A stretch of DNA of 64,000 bases. Source: JABCYV01 sp963729325 (lineage in GTDB: Bacteria; Acidobacteriota; Terriglobia; Terriglobales; Acidobacteriaceae). Location: contig CAVSNS010000053.1 of the NCBI GenBank assembly GCA_963729325.1, forward strand, positions 124,001 through 188,000, in the 5' to 3' direction. Made by a program: the position numbers and the translations under genes. Shown piece after piece: positions 21,260-30,393 of this stretch. Under the pieces are notes generated by a model, which saw only the letters and a program-made list of their open reading frames with translations, did not search any database and was not told where the DNA came from. Position 1 is the stretch's first letter. The number at the start of each line of letters is the position of its first letter.

Positions 21260-22461
21260 TCAACAACTTGCACTCATAATGAAGCACTTAAGGTACGCGG
21301 TTTCCGGTACTGTGAGCAGTATCGGATGGTCCTTCGCTTGGGTGCGTTTCTCTAGCATTCGAAGATTTCTGTGGACATCTCGGGCGGCTTGCGCCACCAC
21401 CTCTAGAAACTCAGCCTCGCTCACGTGGTAGGAACAACAACAGGTCACCAGAATGCCACGCCAGGACGAAGCATCTTCAGGGCCCGGAGGTTAAGCTCCT
21501 TGTAGCCGCGCAACGCCGTGTCCAGGGTCTTCCGGCTTTTGGCAAAGGCAGGGGGGTCGAGAATAATGGTGTCGTATTGGTGCCCCGAGTCTGCGTAGTC
21601 TCGTAGCAGGTCAAAAGCGTTGCCCTCGATCCATTCGATTTCGCGGTGGTTCAGAGCTGCGTTCTTCTCTGCGACCTCCAGCGCCGTCCGCGAGCTATCC
21701 ACGCCCACGACTTTTGAGCAGTGGTGAGCCAGATGAAGCGCAAACCCGCCCTGGTAGCAGAAGACGTCCAGAGCTTCGCCCCGCGCGTACTTCGCCGCCG
21801 CTGCGTAGTTTTCCCGCTGGTCCAGGAACGCGCCGGTTTTTTGCCCCTCCATCGCGTCAAAGTGAAAGTGGACGCGGTTCATGGAAAAAACAGTATTGCT
21901 CTTTTCTCCCTGAATCACGCCTGAGGATCGGACGGGAAGCTGCTCCAGCGCTCGTACCCGGGGATCCACGCGCTCAATGATCGCCGCAGGCTTAAGCCGT
22001 TCACTCAGTTCAGACAAGACCACGTTGCGCACCAATTCAGCGTCCATCGCTTGCGTTAATACCTGGAGCGAGAGCAGGTCGTTGTAGCGGTCCACGATCA
22101 AACCCGGCAGGAAATCCGCCTCGCTGAAAACCACACGATATGCATCCGTGTTTTCCACGATGCGTTCTCGATAGGTGATTGCCGCCTGGATCCGCTCCCG
22201 GAGCAAACCGTTCAGATCGTTGACGGCTTCCGTCGAGAGCATGCGGATCGCGATTTGTGAGGAGCTGCTGTATAAGGCTGTCCCCAGAAACCGTCCCCGC
22301 TCGTCGGTAACGTTGACCAGCGCGCCGGGCGGGATGCCGTCGACCGTAAGAATGTCAGACCGATAGACCCAGGCATGGCCGTCTTGCAAGCGCCCAGCCC
22401 CACGGCGAGAAATCTTCAGCGTGGGAAGTCCGACGGCTAGAGCGGACACGTTCTTACCCAT
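21260..22461 (-). CDS. rlmI: Class I rRNA methyltransferase, RlmI family, frameshifted
   Basis: SAM-dependent 23S rRNA (cytosine-5) methyltransferase type. An N-terminal PUA domain (LKISRRGAGRLQDGHAWVYRSD) is followed by an EEHEE-like insertion and the Rossmann methyltransferase core with ALDVFCYQGGFALHLA, VVGVDSSRTALE and the catalytic-loop motif TIILDPPAFAKS. One missing base near 21462, after KMLRPG, shifts the frame; the end (SYHVSEAEFLEVVAQAA, then RTQAKDHPILLTVPETAYLKC) continues to the stop at 21260. About 400 residues in total, the family's usual length. Confidence 0.9.
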
Positions 22462-22482
22462 AAACGAATCTTAAATGATGGA

Positions 22483-22642
22483 TGTCATCCTGAGCGGAAC
22501 CTGCACCTTCGCTTGCGAGTAGGCGGCGTAGTTGTCATCCTGAGCGGAGTCAGCGCACTAGCTTGCGAGTGGGCGGCGCAGTTGTCATCCTGAGCGGAGT
22601 CAGCGCACTAGCTTGCGAGTGGGCGGCGCAGTCGAAGGATCC
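22483..22642. repeat. Three tandem 50-bp copies of the GTCATCCTGAGCG repeat
   Basis: TGTCATCCTGAGCGGA recurs at 22483, 22533 and 22583, an exact 50-base period. Copies two and three are nearly identical (AGCGCACTAGCTTGCGAGT inside); only the last has the usual tail GTCGAAGGATCCCTAC. It lies in the 229-base spacer upstream of rlmI. Confidence 0.9.
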
Positions 22643-22690
22643 CTACAGACCCCTATCGTCCGCCGGGTTGGGGCAGATGTCGACAAAACC

Positions 22691-23818
22691 TTACCTTGCG
22701 GCAGGATGTTCAGCAGTGATTGCTTCGGCAGGATTGCCGTGGACATGGCCCTTGGCGGCTTCAGCGCGAGCGGCCAGTAGGTCAACAAAGAGTGAATCCA
22801 GAGCGCGGGTCGGCATCTCCGTACCCCACTCTTCGATCTCGGATGCCGGCCATCCACCGTTGAGCCGCACAGCCTGTGGCAGATCCGAGGCAAAAGCGGT
22901 GTGATAGTTGCCGGCAAGAGTTTCAGTCTCGCCTAACTTGCGTCCGGAATGAGCGTCGTAGACACGGCGGCTGGAGCTTCCATCCGCGTTGATGAAGACC
23001 ACGAATACTTCTCCATGATCCCCATATTCGCCACGGTAGTACCAGGCCTGGTCTGCATCCGCTTTCGGTCGCGGGCGACGCCGACGGGTCGCCGCATGGG
23101 CTTGTTCCGCACTTTCGCTTGCCGGATCGAAGTACAGAATTCTCTGGCAGGACTCGCAAATCACCATCTGTCCACTGCGCACTTCGTTGAAGGTCTGCGG
23201 CCGCAGCACGACCTGGCAGCCCATGCATTTTTGGTCCCGCACTTCAGCCAGGCCCGTCCCGCGAAACTTCGAAACCCGATCATAGTGACGCAGCAAATCC
23301 GCATTCACTCCGGCGCGCGCTTTGTCCCGCTTGCCATTCCACTCGCCCAGTTGCTTCTCGTCCTCCGCAGTGCGCTGGCGAGCTTCATTCTTCTCTTTGT
23401 CGATTTCCGCCATCTCCGCTTTGAGTTCCAGTTCAGCTGCCTTCACGCTCTTCTCCCGCGCTTCGGCATTGACCATCAACTCGAGGATTTTGTCCTCGTT
23501 GGCGCGAATGTCCTGCTCCGCAAACTGGATCTCGTGCATCAACGCCTTGTATTGGTCGTTGGTCTTCACTTCCAGCGACTGGTCGCGATACTTGGAGATT
23601 TTTTGCTGCAGGTCCTGGATAGCGGTTTCGTACTTGCGGCGAGCGCTTTCGTCGGCTTTGACGGCAGTTTTGGCGTTTTCCAGCACCGCCCTGGTTCCAG
23701 CCAGCTTCTGTTCAATCACGGCCACCCGTTTGGGCAACGCCGCGATTTCCTCCTTCAGCCGAAGGATCTCCCGGTCGGCCTGCTGCAATTCCATCAGGTT
23801 CTGCACGTCTGCAAGCAT
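22691..23818 (-). CDS. Coiled-coil C4-type zinc-ribbon protein with unusual C-terminal domain
   Basis: 375 residues. The N-terminal 165 residues are a long coiled coil (LMELQQADREILRLKEEIAA, and ENAKTAVKADESARRKYETA). A zinc ribbon follows at about 190-230 with CMGCQVVLRPQ and ICESCQRILYFDP (two CxxC pairs). This half matches the bacterial C4-type zinc-ribbon family that binds near translation and nucleic-acid machinery in some species. An Arg-rich linker leads to a domain of about 130 residues (WYYRGEYGDHGEVFVVFINA, SSSRRVYDAHSGRKLGETE) that I do not recognise. The start is AUG at 23818, with no frame break. Confidence 0.8.
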   Translation of the reverse strand: MLADVQNLMELQQADREILRLKEEIAALPKRVAVIEQKLAGTRAVLENAKTAVKADESARRKYETAIQDLQQKISKYRDQSLEVKTNDQYKALMHEIQFAEQDIRANEDKILELMVNAEAREKSVKAAELELKAEMAEIDKEKNEARQRTAEDEKQLGEWNGKRDKARAGVNADLLRHYDRVSKFRGTGLAEVRDQKCMGCQVVLRPQTFNEVRSGQMVICESCQRILYFDPASESAEQAHAATRRRRPRPKADADQAWYYRGEYGDHGEVFVVFINADGSSSRRVYDAHSGRKLGETETLAGNYHTAFASDLPQAVRLNGGWPASEIEEWGTEMPTRALDSLFVDLLAARAEAAKGHVHGNPAEAITAEHPAAR

Positions 23819-23948
23819 TTATAAAATAACGCCTCTTCAGATTTTAGCACGCAGCGCGGCACTGGCCTGCGTCGGGACTTGGCTGTCCACCCGCTTGGCG
23901 AGGCCTCGTCGGTAATTTTGATAGGCTGTGATCGGGGAAAGAAATCCA

Positions 23949-24783
23949 ATGCACCGCCTAACCCTTGGCGACTACGAACTTACCGCCGTCTCCGATGGCA
24001 TTTATCCCCTCGACGGCGGAGCCTTCTTCGGCGTCGTCCCCAAAGTGCTGTGGGCAAAGAAGGTACGAGTGGATGAGAAAAATCTCGTCCCGGCGGGCTT
24101 GAATTCAGTCGTGGTACGAACTGGCCGTCACACGGTACTGATAGAAACTGGCATCGGCAACAAGCTTCCCGAAAAAATGGCTAAGCTTTACGGCCAGCCG
24201 GCTCAGTTGCTGGACAATCTCGCGGCTGCGGGCGTCACTCCAGGAAGACGTTGACATCGTCATCAACACTCATCTGCACTTCGATCATTGTGGCTGGAAC
24301 ACGGTGCGCCAAGGCGAAAAAGTGGTCGCCACCTTTCCCAATGCGAAGTACTACGTCCAGGAAGGCGAATGGAGGCATGCCCACGAAAACCAGCGCGATT
24401 CGGTCAGCTACCTGAGCGAGAATTACGACCCGCTGGTCGAAAGCGGCCAGATGAAGCTGCTCCACGGAGATCAAGAACTCGTTCCGGGCATCTCCGTGAA
24501 GGTCTTCCCCGGCCATACCAGGGACATGCAGGCAGTCATCATTAAGAGTGGCGGCCAGACCGCTTGCTATATCTCCGATCTGATTCCCACCAGCGCGCAC
24601 ATTGAATTGAACTGGGTGATGGCCTTCGATCTATATCCACTCGAAACCATCGAGAGCCGCAAGCGTTACTACGCAGAAGCGATTCCGGAGAAATGGCTGA
24701 CCATGTTCACCCACGACCCGAATATGCCGTGGGCGTACGTAGAGAAGGACGAGAAGGGAAAGCTGGTGGCGAGAGATGCGTAA
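23949..24783 (+). CDS. Metallo-beta-lactamase-fold hydrolase, frameshifted
   Basis: About 278 residues. The MBL-fold zinc-binding motif HLHFDHCGWN is present, with a downstream His (VFPGHTRDMQAV) and Asp (CYISDLIPTSAH) in the expected order. The N-terminal strand region reads LTLGDYELTAVSDGIYPLDG, seen in quorum-lactonase-like and related hydrolases. A one-base break near 24240, just before VDIVINTHLHFD, splits the gene. The start is ATG at 23949 after a GGGGAAAGAA purine run. The substrate cannot be read from sequence; AHL or other lactonase is only one option. Confidence 0.85.
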
Positions 24784-24808
24784 GATACAAGACGAGACTC
24801 CGTCTTCG

Positions 24809-24874
24809 TGTCATCCTGAGCGAAGCCAAATCCCTCGCTAGCGGAGGGATTTGGCGCAGTCGAAGGATCCCTAC
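24809..24874. repeat. GTCATCCTGAGCG palindromic repeat
   Basis: Starts TGTCATCCTGAGCGAAG, has an internal hairpin (CAAATCCCTCGCTAGCGGAGGGATTTG) and ends GTCGAAGGATCCCTAC. It lies between convergent genes and touches the 3' end of the dus gene. Confidence 0.85.
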
Positions 24875-26019
24875 CCGTGCTCGGCTGTTACCGCAACCGG
24901 CTGTAGAGTCCGCTCAAAGAACTCCTCTACCTTCCCGAGAATCTCCGCCGCACTTTTCGATTCGTAGATCGCCTTGCGGAGCCCCGCGCCGCCGGGCACG
25001 CCGTGCGTAAACCACGACGCAAACTGCTTCATCTTGCCGACGGCATCCGGCAGCTCTTCCTCGATCAGCATCTGGAAGTAGGTACGAATCATTTCGTAGC
25101 GATCTGCTTCGGTGGGCTCGTCATAAGGAGAATCGGAGCTTCGCGCGACTGGACAGTCGAGGGCGCTATCCCCACCGACACACTGCTGGATCTGCCGGAA
25201 GATCCACGGATTCGATGGCGCCGTGCGCCCGATCATGACCGCGTCGCATCCGGTCTGCGTTACCATGGCGCAGGCATCCTCTGGCGAGCGAATATCGCCG
25301 TTCCCAATCACAGGAATCTTCACTGCCTGCTTCACTGCGCTGATCCACTCCCATCGCGCATTCCCGCTGTAACCCTGTTCACGGGTACGAGCATGCAGCG
25401 CTACCGCGCACAGGCCGCAATCTTCGGCCATCTTCGCCAGCTCTACACAGACGATGTTGTCATCATTCCAGCCTGCGCGGAACTTCACCGTGAACGGAAT
25501 CTTCACCGCCGCCCGCACCGCCTTAAAGATTTCTCCGATCGCGGGCAAATCGCGCAACAGGCCTGAACCGCCGTTGCACTTCACCACTTTTTTCGCCGGA
25601 CAACCGAGGTTGAGGTCGACCAGATCGAAGCCAAGGCCCTCGACCATCCGCGCGGCCTCGGCCATCACTTTGGGATCGCTGCCGAAAAGCTGCGCCGAGA
25701 TCGGGTGTTCGTCCTCATAGAAGTGCAGATAGCGCTTGGCCTTTTTGTCCTTGGCGCGAAGGACGCCGTCGGCCGAGGTGAACTCGGTCATGATCAACCC
25801 GCACCCGCCAAGATTGCGAATGAAGCGCCGGAAGACCGTATCCGTCACTCCCGCCATGGGTGCCAGCACCGTCGCAGGAGCGATCTCCACGGCTCCAATC
25901 CTTAATGAAGCCGCAGGCGTCAATGTAGGCGCGGGCGTCCCCGCCCGTGCTCCTTCAGCCTGTGCGGCGCGGGCGCCCCCGCCCGCGGCCGTCACCGAAT
26001 TGTCCCACTGCTTGCGCAC
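24871..26019 (-). CDS. dus: tRNA-dihydrouridine synthase (DusB-like)
   Basis: FMN enzyme that reduces uridines in tRNA D-loops. Landmarks are VLAPMAGVTDTVFRRFIRNL, FGSDPKVMAEAARMVE, DLNLGCPAKKVVKCNGGSGL with the catalytic Cys, KFRAGW, ALHARTREQGYSG and IGNGDIRSPEDA. The core is full-length. The N-terminus has an extra 35 residues or so (GGGARAAQAEGARAGTPAPT), encoded by a palindromic repeat at 25923-25988. The true start may therefore be a TTG just downstream of the repeat rather than the ATG at 26019. Confidence 0.94.
   Translation of the reverse strand: MRKQWDNSVTAAGGGARAAQAEGARAGTPAPTLTPAASLRIGAVEIAPATVLAPMAGVTDTVFRRFIRNLGGCGLIMTEFTSADGVLRAKDKKAKRYLHFYEDEHPISAQLFGSDPKVMAEAARMVEGLGFDLVDLNLGCPAKKVVKCNGGSGLLRDLPAIGEIFKAVRAAVKIPFTVKFRAGWNDDNIVCVELAKMAEDCGLCAVALHARTREQGYSGNARWEWISAVKQAVKIPVIGNGDIRSPEDACAMVTQTGCDAVMIGRTAPSNPWIFRQIQQCVGGDSALDCPVARSSDSPYDEPTEADRYEMIRTYFQMLIEEELPDAVGKMKQFASWFTHGVPGGAGLRKAIYESKSAAEILGKVEEFFERTLQPVAVTAEHG
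25923..25988. repeat. Palindromic repeat translated into the Dus N-terminus
   Basis: Contains TGTAGGCGCGGGCGTCC and a second unit GCGGCGCGGGCGCCCCCGCC. In the dus reading frame it encodes Gly/Ala/Arg-rich residues before the conserved enzyme core. Same family as 17746. Confidence 0.75.
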
Positions 26020-26042
26020 AGACTTATTCTACTTGGTCATCC

Positions 26043-26072
26043 AAAACAAAGCCCCCGCTATGAGCGAGGGCT
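26043..26072 (-). terminator. Rho-independent terminator after rpmE
   Basis: On the minus strand AGCCCTCGCT, a short loop, AGCGGGGGCT and then TTTGTTTTGG. The stem has one mismatch. About 45 bases beyond the rpmE stop; a second GC hairpin (CCGCGGGTTTTCCCGCGG) lies between. Confidence 0.75.
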
Positions 26073-26115
26073 GAACTTATTGGGTATTCCGCGGGAAAAC
26101 CCGCGGCAAAAGATC

Positions 26116-26334
26116 TTACTTCTTCGCTTCTTCCTTCTTCGCGTACTTCCTGCGGAAGCGCTCTACGCGACCCGCCGTGTCTACGAGTTTCTGCTTGCCA
26201 GTATAGAAAGGATGGCAATTCGAGCAGATTTCCACATGGATATCGCCCTTATGGGTAGACCGGGTGAGGAAGCTGTTGCCGCACGCACACATGACGCGCA
26301 CTTCGTTGTAAGCGGGATGAATGGCTGCTTTCAT
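26116..26334 (-). CDS. rpmE: 50S ribosomal protein L31, zinc-binding type
   Basis: Small ribosomal protein of 72 residues. MKAAIHPAYNEVRVMCACGN begins it and the zinc ligands are CAC near residue 16 and CSNC near residue 37 (ICSNCHPFYTGKQKLVDTAG), the C+ form of L31. A basic, Lys-rich tail follows (RKYAKKEEAKK). The start at 26334 is preferred over the longer frame from 26361, since a GAGG motif sits upstream and L31 proteins begin MK. Confidence 0.96.
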   Translation of the reverse strand: MKAAIHPAYNEVRVMCACGNSFLTRSTHKGDIHVEICSNCHPFYTGKQKLVDTAGRVERFRRKYAKKEEAKK

Positions 26335-26398
26335 TGGATCTGCGACCTCGATTCGAACCATTAGATTCTATCGGACGGCTCGTGGATTCAGCAACCTT

Positions 26399-26465
26399 GT
26401 CATCCTGAGCGGAGACTTCCCGCCCGCTTGCGAGTGGGAACGCGAAGTCGAAGGACCTGGAGTTC
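26399..26465. repeat. GTCATCCTGAGCG palindromic repeat
   Basis: TGTCATCCTGAGCGGAG, an imperfect internal hairpin (TTCCCGCCCGCTTGCGAGTGGGAA) and AGTCGAAGGACC. It sits in the spacer between rpmE and the HU gene. Confidence 0.8.
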
Positions 26466-26503
26466 CTATCTACCTTTGCCGCAGCGTCAAAGCCCACTAT
26501 TCC

Positions 26504-26539
26504 CAAAACAAAAAACGGCAGGGCCGACCCCCTGCCGTT
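26504..26539 (-). terminator. Rho-independent terminator after HU gene
   Basis: Minus strand: AACGGCAGGG, a six-base loop, CCCTGCCGTT, then TTTTGTTTTGGG. Perfect 10-bp stem directly after the HU stop. Confidence 0.9.
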
Positions 26540-26557
26540 CAGATCTGAAACTCGTCC

Positions 26558-26836
26558 CTACTTGCTGCGGTTGACCGCTTTCCGGAGCTCGGCTCCGGCC
26601 GAAAACTTTGCTACTTTGCGGGCAGCGATCTTAATGGTGGCGCCCGTCTGCGGATTGCGCCCGTTGCGGGCTTTTCTCTGCGAGACCGAGAAGGTGCCAA
26701 AACCAATTAGCGCCACCCGATCTCCTTTTTTCAGAGCAGAGGTGATGCTGTCGACACTGGTGTCGATAGCCGTAGCTGCCTGGGCCTTGCTGATGTGGCA
26801 GCTAGCTGCGATTCGGTCAATGAGATCGGCTTTATT
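26558..26836 (-). CDS. hup: HU-family DNA-binding protein
   Basis: Nucleoid-associated dimeric DNA-bending protein of 92 residues. MNKADLIDRIAASCHISKAQ begins the helical part; the beta-arm has GFGTFSVSQRKARNGRNPQT and the signature RNPQTGATIKIAARKVAKFS. The end is ELRKAVNRSK. The start at 26836 follows AGGAGAGA. A good terminator follows the stop. Confidence 0.95.
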   Translation of the reverse strand, partial: NKADLIDRIAASCHISKAQAATAIDTSVDSITSALKKGDRVALIGFGTFSVSQRKARNGRNPQTGATIKIAARKVAKFSAGAELRKAVNRSK

Positions 26837-27021
26837 CATTCTCTCTCCTGGCAGGTCTCGTTTGCCCCCAGCGCGCACGGGAAATACTGCACTCGCTGAG
26901 TGGGAAACCTAGCGGCCCTATTTAGCTCCCGTCCGTGGCGAAAGTCAACTGTGGAAATCCGCGCCAGTTGCCGACTTTGCGTCGTCCCCCCGGAGAAGTA
27001 CCCGCCCTTGGCCGATTTCGT

Positions 27022-27072
27022 AAAAAAGAAGCCACTTTCCCTCGCCGATTCGCGACGATTGAAAGTGGCTTT
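27022..27072 (-). terminator. Rho-independent terminator after aceA
   Basis: Minus strand: AAGCCACTTTC, a loop of about 21 bases that is partly self-complementary, GAAAGTGGCTT, followed by CTTTTTTA. About 25 bases beyond the aceA stop. Confidence 0.85.
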
Positions 27073-27097
27073 GCGGCCAGAATAAGTTTGTGGATCG

Positions 27098-28440
27098 CTA
27101 GTCCCCGGAGGGTTGCAGAGCATCCTCGGAAGACGCTTCTGGCAGAACCATCTCGTTATGCGTGAATTGTTCCGCCTCCGTGGACCCGGCAAGCGCCTCG
27201 GTAGAGGAGTTTCCACCTGCGATCACCTGCGTCACCATGTCGAAGTAGCCTGTACCCACAAAGCGCTGGTGCTTTACCGCTTCGTATCCGAACCGGTCCG
27301 CGCTGTTGAACTCTTGGTCCTGCAGCTGGGCATAGGCGGTCATTCCGCTGCGCTGGTATCCCCGCGCCAGCTCGAACATACTCAAGTTGAGGGAATGGAA
27401 ACCCGCCAAAGTAATGAATTGGAATTTGTACCCCATGCCAGCAAGCTCCTTCTGGAAACGAGCGATGGTGGCATCGTCCAGCTTCTTTCTCCAGTTGAAT
27501 GACGGCGAACAGTTATAGGCCAGCATTTTGCCTGGATACTTGGCATGCACGCCCTCGGCGAAGCGCCGCGCCTCTTCCAAATTGGGCTCCGATGTTTCGC
27601 ACCACAACAGGTCGACGTAGGGCGCATAGGCAATTGAGCGGGCAATCGCCGAATCCAGCCCGCCGCGGATGCAGTAAAAGCCCTCGGCAGTTCTCTCGCC
27701 AGTCAGAAACTCCCGGTCGCGTGGATCGACGTCACTAGTCAGCAAGTGGGCGCTGTTAGCGTCCGTCCGTGCCAGGATCAGCGTGGGGACGCCCATCACG
27801 TCGGCTGCTAGCCGCGCCGCGACCAGCTTCTGAATCGCCTCCACGGTCGGGACCAGCACTTTGCCGCCCAGGTGTCCGCACTTCTTCGCCGAAGAAAGCT
27901 GATCTTCGAAGTGCACACAAGCCGCACCGGCTTCGATCATCGCCTTCATCAGCTCGAATGCGTTCAGGTTGCCGCCGAATCCAGCTTCTGCATCGGCGAT
28001 CAGAGGCGCAAACCAATGGATTCCGTTCTTACCTTCAGCATGATGGATCTGGTCGGCACGCATTAGCGCCTGGTTGATGCGCCTCACCAGATTCGGCACG
28101 CTGTCAGCGGGATACAGGCTCTGATCGGGATACATCTGGCCCGCATCGTTGGCATCCGCGGCGGCCTGCCACCCGCTCACATAGATCGCCTGCAGTCCGG
28201 CGTTCACCTGCTGGATCGCCTGGTTGCCCGTCATCGCTCCCAGCGCCGCGACGTAATTCTCCGCTGTGCAGCAACGTTCCAGAGCCGTTCAGCACCTTGT
28301 TGAGCCAGCGTGTATTCAATGCGGATCGAACCCCGCAGCCGGTCGACCTCTTCAACCGTGTAAGGCCGGGTAATGCCCGCCCAGCGTGGGTTTGAATCCC
28401 AATCCATCGTCCGTTCCAAAGATTTTCCATTGGTTCCCAT
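27098..28440 (-). CDS. aceA: Isocitrate lyase, frameshifted
   Basis: First enzyme of the glyoxylate shunt: isocitrate to glyoxylate plus succinate. The N-terminus MGTNGKSLERTMDWDSNPRW and the region RPYTVEEVDRLRGSIRIEYT are typical. The catalytic loop KKCGHLGGKVLVPT contains the conserved Cys; later motifs are LARTDANSA and LAYNCSPSFNWRKKL. A one-base break near 28260 separates the first 70 residues. Total about 447 residues, close to usual. It follows aceB by 42 bases in the same direction, so they form an aceB-aceA operon; a terminator lies downstream. Confidence 0.95.
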
Positions 28441-28482
28441 ATTTTTGTCCTTGGCTCTGGCGTTCGTTCCCGCCGTCACCGC

Positions 28483-30066
28483 TTAAACCGGATCAAACTC
28501 TCCATTCACTACCATTGCTTCGCTCACCCGCCGCGCCTCGCGGAACGTTTCCACCGTGCCTAGATCCGTCCGTCCCGGATTCGACAGCAGTTTCTCCAAT
28601 TCTTCATCGAAAAGCTGAGTGATGAACTCCGGGGTATGTTTCACGATCGCTCCCGAGTCATCGCTCACCCCAACTTCGTCACTGTGCCGCATGCGTTGCG
28701 CAATCATCAGCCGATAAATGCGATCGGTGGCCAGGTCTTCCATGTAGCCATCGAGCAAACTAGCGCCTTTGCCGTTCAGCACTCCATTGCGATAGCGGAT
28801 CACCGTCTTCACCGCTGCCCGCGTCCCCGCCAGCGTCCGTCGTCCTACATTCGTCGGGACCGGCCGCAGGTCGGGATAACGCTCCGCCTGTGTCCTCCGC
28901 GCCTTAATCTGATTGGGAAAGGGAAACTGGTCGATCGCAATCTGGTTCTGATCCGGATGTCCCGTCCATGCCCCGTCCATCAGGGAATCTGCTTCGTTCT
29001 TCTTGTCCTTCTGTAGTACCTCGAGAGCCCGCGCATTCAGTTCAGGATCCTCGCGGCTCGGGAACAAAGCTGTCATTCCGCCGATCGCCAGCACCCCACG
29101 CTTATGACAGATCTCCGGCAGCAACTCGCGCAGATTCTGGAAAAACGGAACGTCGTGAGGAATAGTGTTGCGGTCGGGCAGCACCCACTCCGGATCGTTC
29201 AAATTGAAATGAATCAGGCTGGCCATGTAATCCCAGCGTCCCAAGTCGAGCCCAACAATGTGATCGCGCAGATTGTAGATAAACTCTTCCATCTGGAAGG
29301 CCAGCGGATGCGACTCCACCAGCGCCATACACTTGATGTAGTTGCGCGGCCAGCCTCGCGCTTCCGCGATCGCCTGGAACAGGTCGCGCCACCACAACGC
29401 CTCTTCGGCAGACTCTGACTTCGGAATGTAGAAGGAAAGCGGATGTCTCAATTCTCCCGGATCGATCCGGTAGACAATGCTGGCAACATCAAACAGCGAA
29501 GCCGGAGTCATCGCATGGCCAACGATTCCACCCTGCTGCATGTGCAGTCCGCGCGGGCGTATCCAGATTACGGTCGAGCTCGGCTTAATACTCACCAGCT
29601 TGTCCCGTTTCGTGTCAAAGTACGTGAGCGCGCCCCGCAGCGCCGAAAGTATGTTCTCCACTGCCAGCCGCTGGTGTTCCCACTCATTGACCGTCGAATC
29701 TTCCAGATCGAGCATTACGCCAGGAGCGCCCGAGTTGAGCATCTTGGCCACCAGCTCTGCGTCATCGGCCGGCCCCGTCATTTGATTGCGTTGATCCTGA
29801 CACCAGTCCGGCAATTCGATCCGCCACCCATTTCGCACCTGCGATGAGGGGTAGAGATGTGCCGGTTGACGCCCTGCGTGCGCCTCTTCTAGCACTCGCC
29901 TACGGTCCGCCATCAGAGTTTGCTGCCAGGGGGCAAATCGCTCGTGCAGGGGAGCCAAAAACTTCGTAAACCCTGGTGCCAGATCGTGTTCCGCTGAAAA
30001 GCCCGCCGGCGGATGATTGACCCGGAATCCGATCGTGGAACCGATATTAGGAGGCGAAACTGCCAT
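28483..30066 (-). CDS. aceB: Malate synthase A
   Basis: Second glyoxylate-shunt enzyme: acetyl-CoA plus glyoxylate to malate. 527 residues, intact. The TIM-barrel core shows GAPGVMLDLEDSTVNEWEHQ, IWIRPRGLHM, YIPKSESAEEALWWRDLF, and catalytic-region sequences VLAIGGMTALFP and ALEVLQKDKKNEADSLMDGA. It is transcribed away from lysR with a 327-base promoter region between and is first in the aceB-aceA operon. Confidence 0.95.
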   Translation of the reverse strand: MAVSPPNIGSTIGFRVNHPPAGFSAEHDLAPGFTKFLAPLHERFAPWQQTLMADRRRVLEEAHAGRQPAHLYPSSQVRNGWRIELPDWCQDQRNQMTGPADDAELVAKMLNSGAPGVMLDLEDSTVNEWEHQRLAVENILSALRGALTYFDTKRDKLVSIKPSSTVIWIRPRGLHMQQGGIVGHAMTPASLFDVASIVYRIDPGELRHPLSFYIPKSESAEEALWWRDLFQAIAEARGWPRNYIKCMALVESHPLAFQMEEFIYNLRDHIVGLDLGRWDYMASLIHFNLNDPEWVLPDRNTIPHDVPFFQNLRELLPEICHKRGVLAIGGMTALFPSREDPELNARALEVLQKDKKNEADSLMDGAWTGHPDQNQIAIDQFPFPNQIKARRTQAERYPDLRPVPTNVGRRTLAGTRAAVKTVIRYRNGVLNGKGASLLDGYMEDLATDRIYRLMIAQRMRHSDEVGVSDDSGAIVKHTPEFITQLFDEELEKLLSNPGRTDLGTVETFREARRVSEAMVVNGEFDPV

Positions 30067-30274
30067 CTGTTCCCCCTACTTCTTCAACCCCTTCACAACA
30101 AGTGGCCGCAGAGAGATGTCCGCTCTGCGCTTGGGGTTGTAAAGTGAGCGTTTGATCGAACATTTTTGGTTACGTTCTACCTGCGCATACATAGAGGGGA
30201 ACCACAGGAGAGGCTGCGTCTGGCCAGCGGCGCGGATAGCCGACGCATAAGTGGGATTCTGCTGTAATGAGGAA

Positions 30275-30322
30275 AATCAGTCAAACTGATTGTTTCTATC
30301 GAGCTGATCACCAATTATGATC
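30275..30322. promoter_or_regulatory. Two candidate operator palindromes between aceB and lysR
   Basis: AATCAGT CAA ACTGATT at 30275-30291 is a perfect 7-bp inverted repeat. GATCA CCAATTA TGATC at 30306-30322 is a second. LysR-type regulators bind T-N11-A dyads between divergent genes, and both lie in the spacer. The rest of the spacer (30067-30393) shows nothing else. Confidence 0.4.
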
Positions 30323-30393
30323 GTGCAGCCGTCGGTGATAATAGGATATTGTTAGGCTGAAAGGTTTTCTTAATCAGATCGACCGCTATAACC

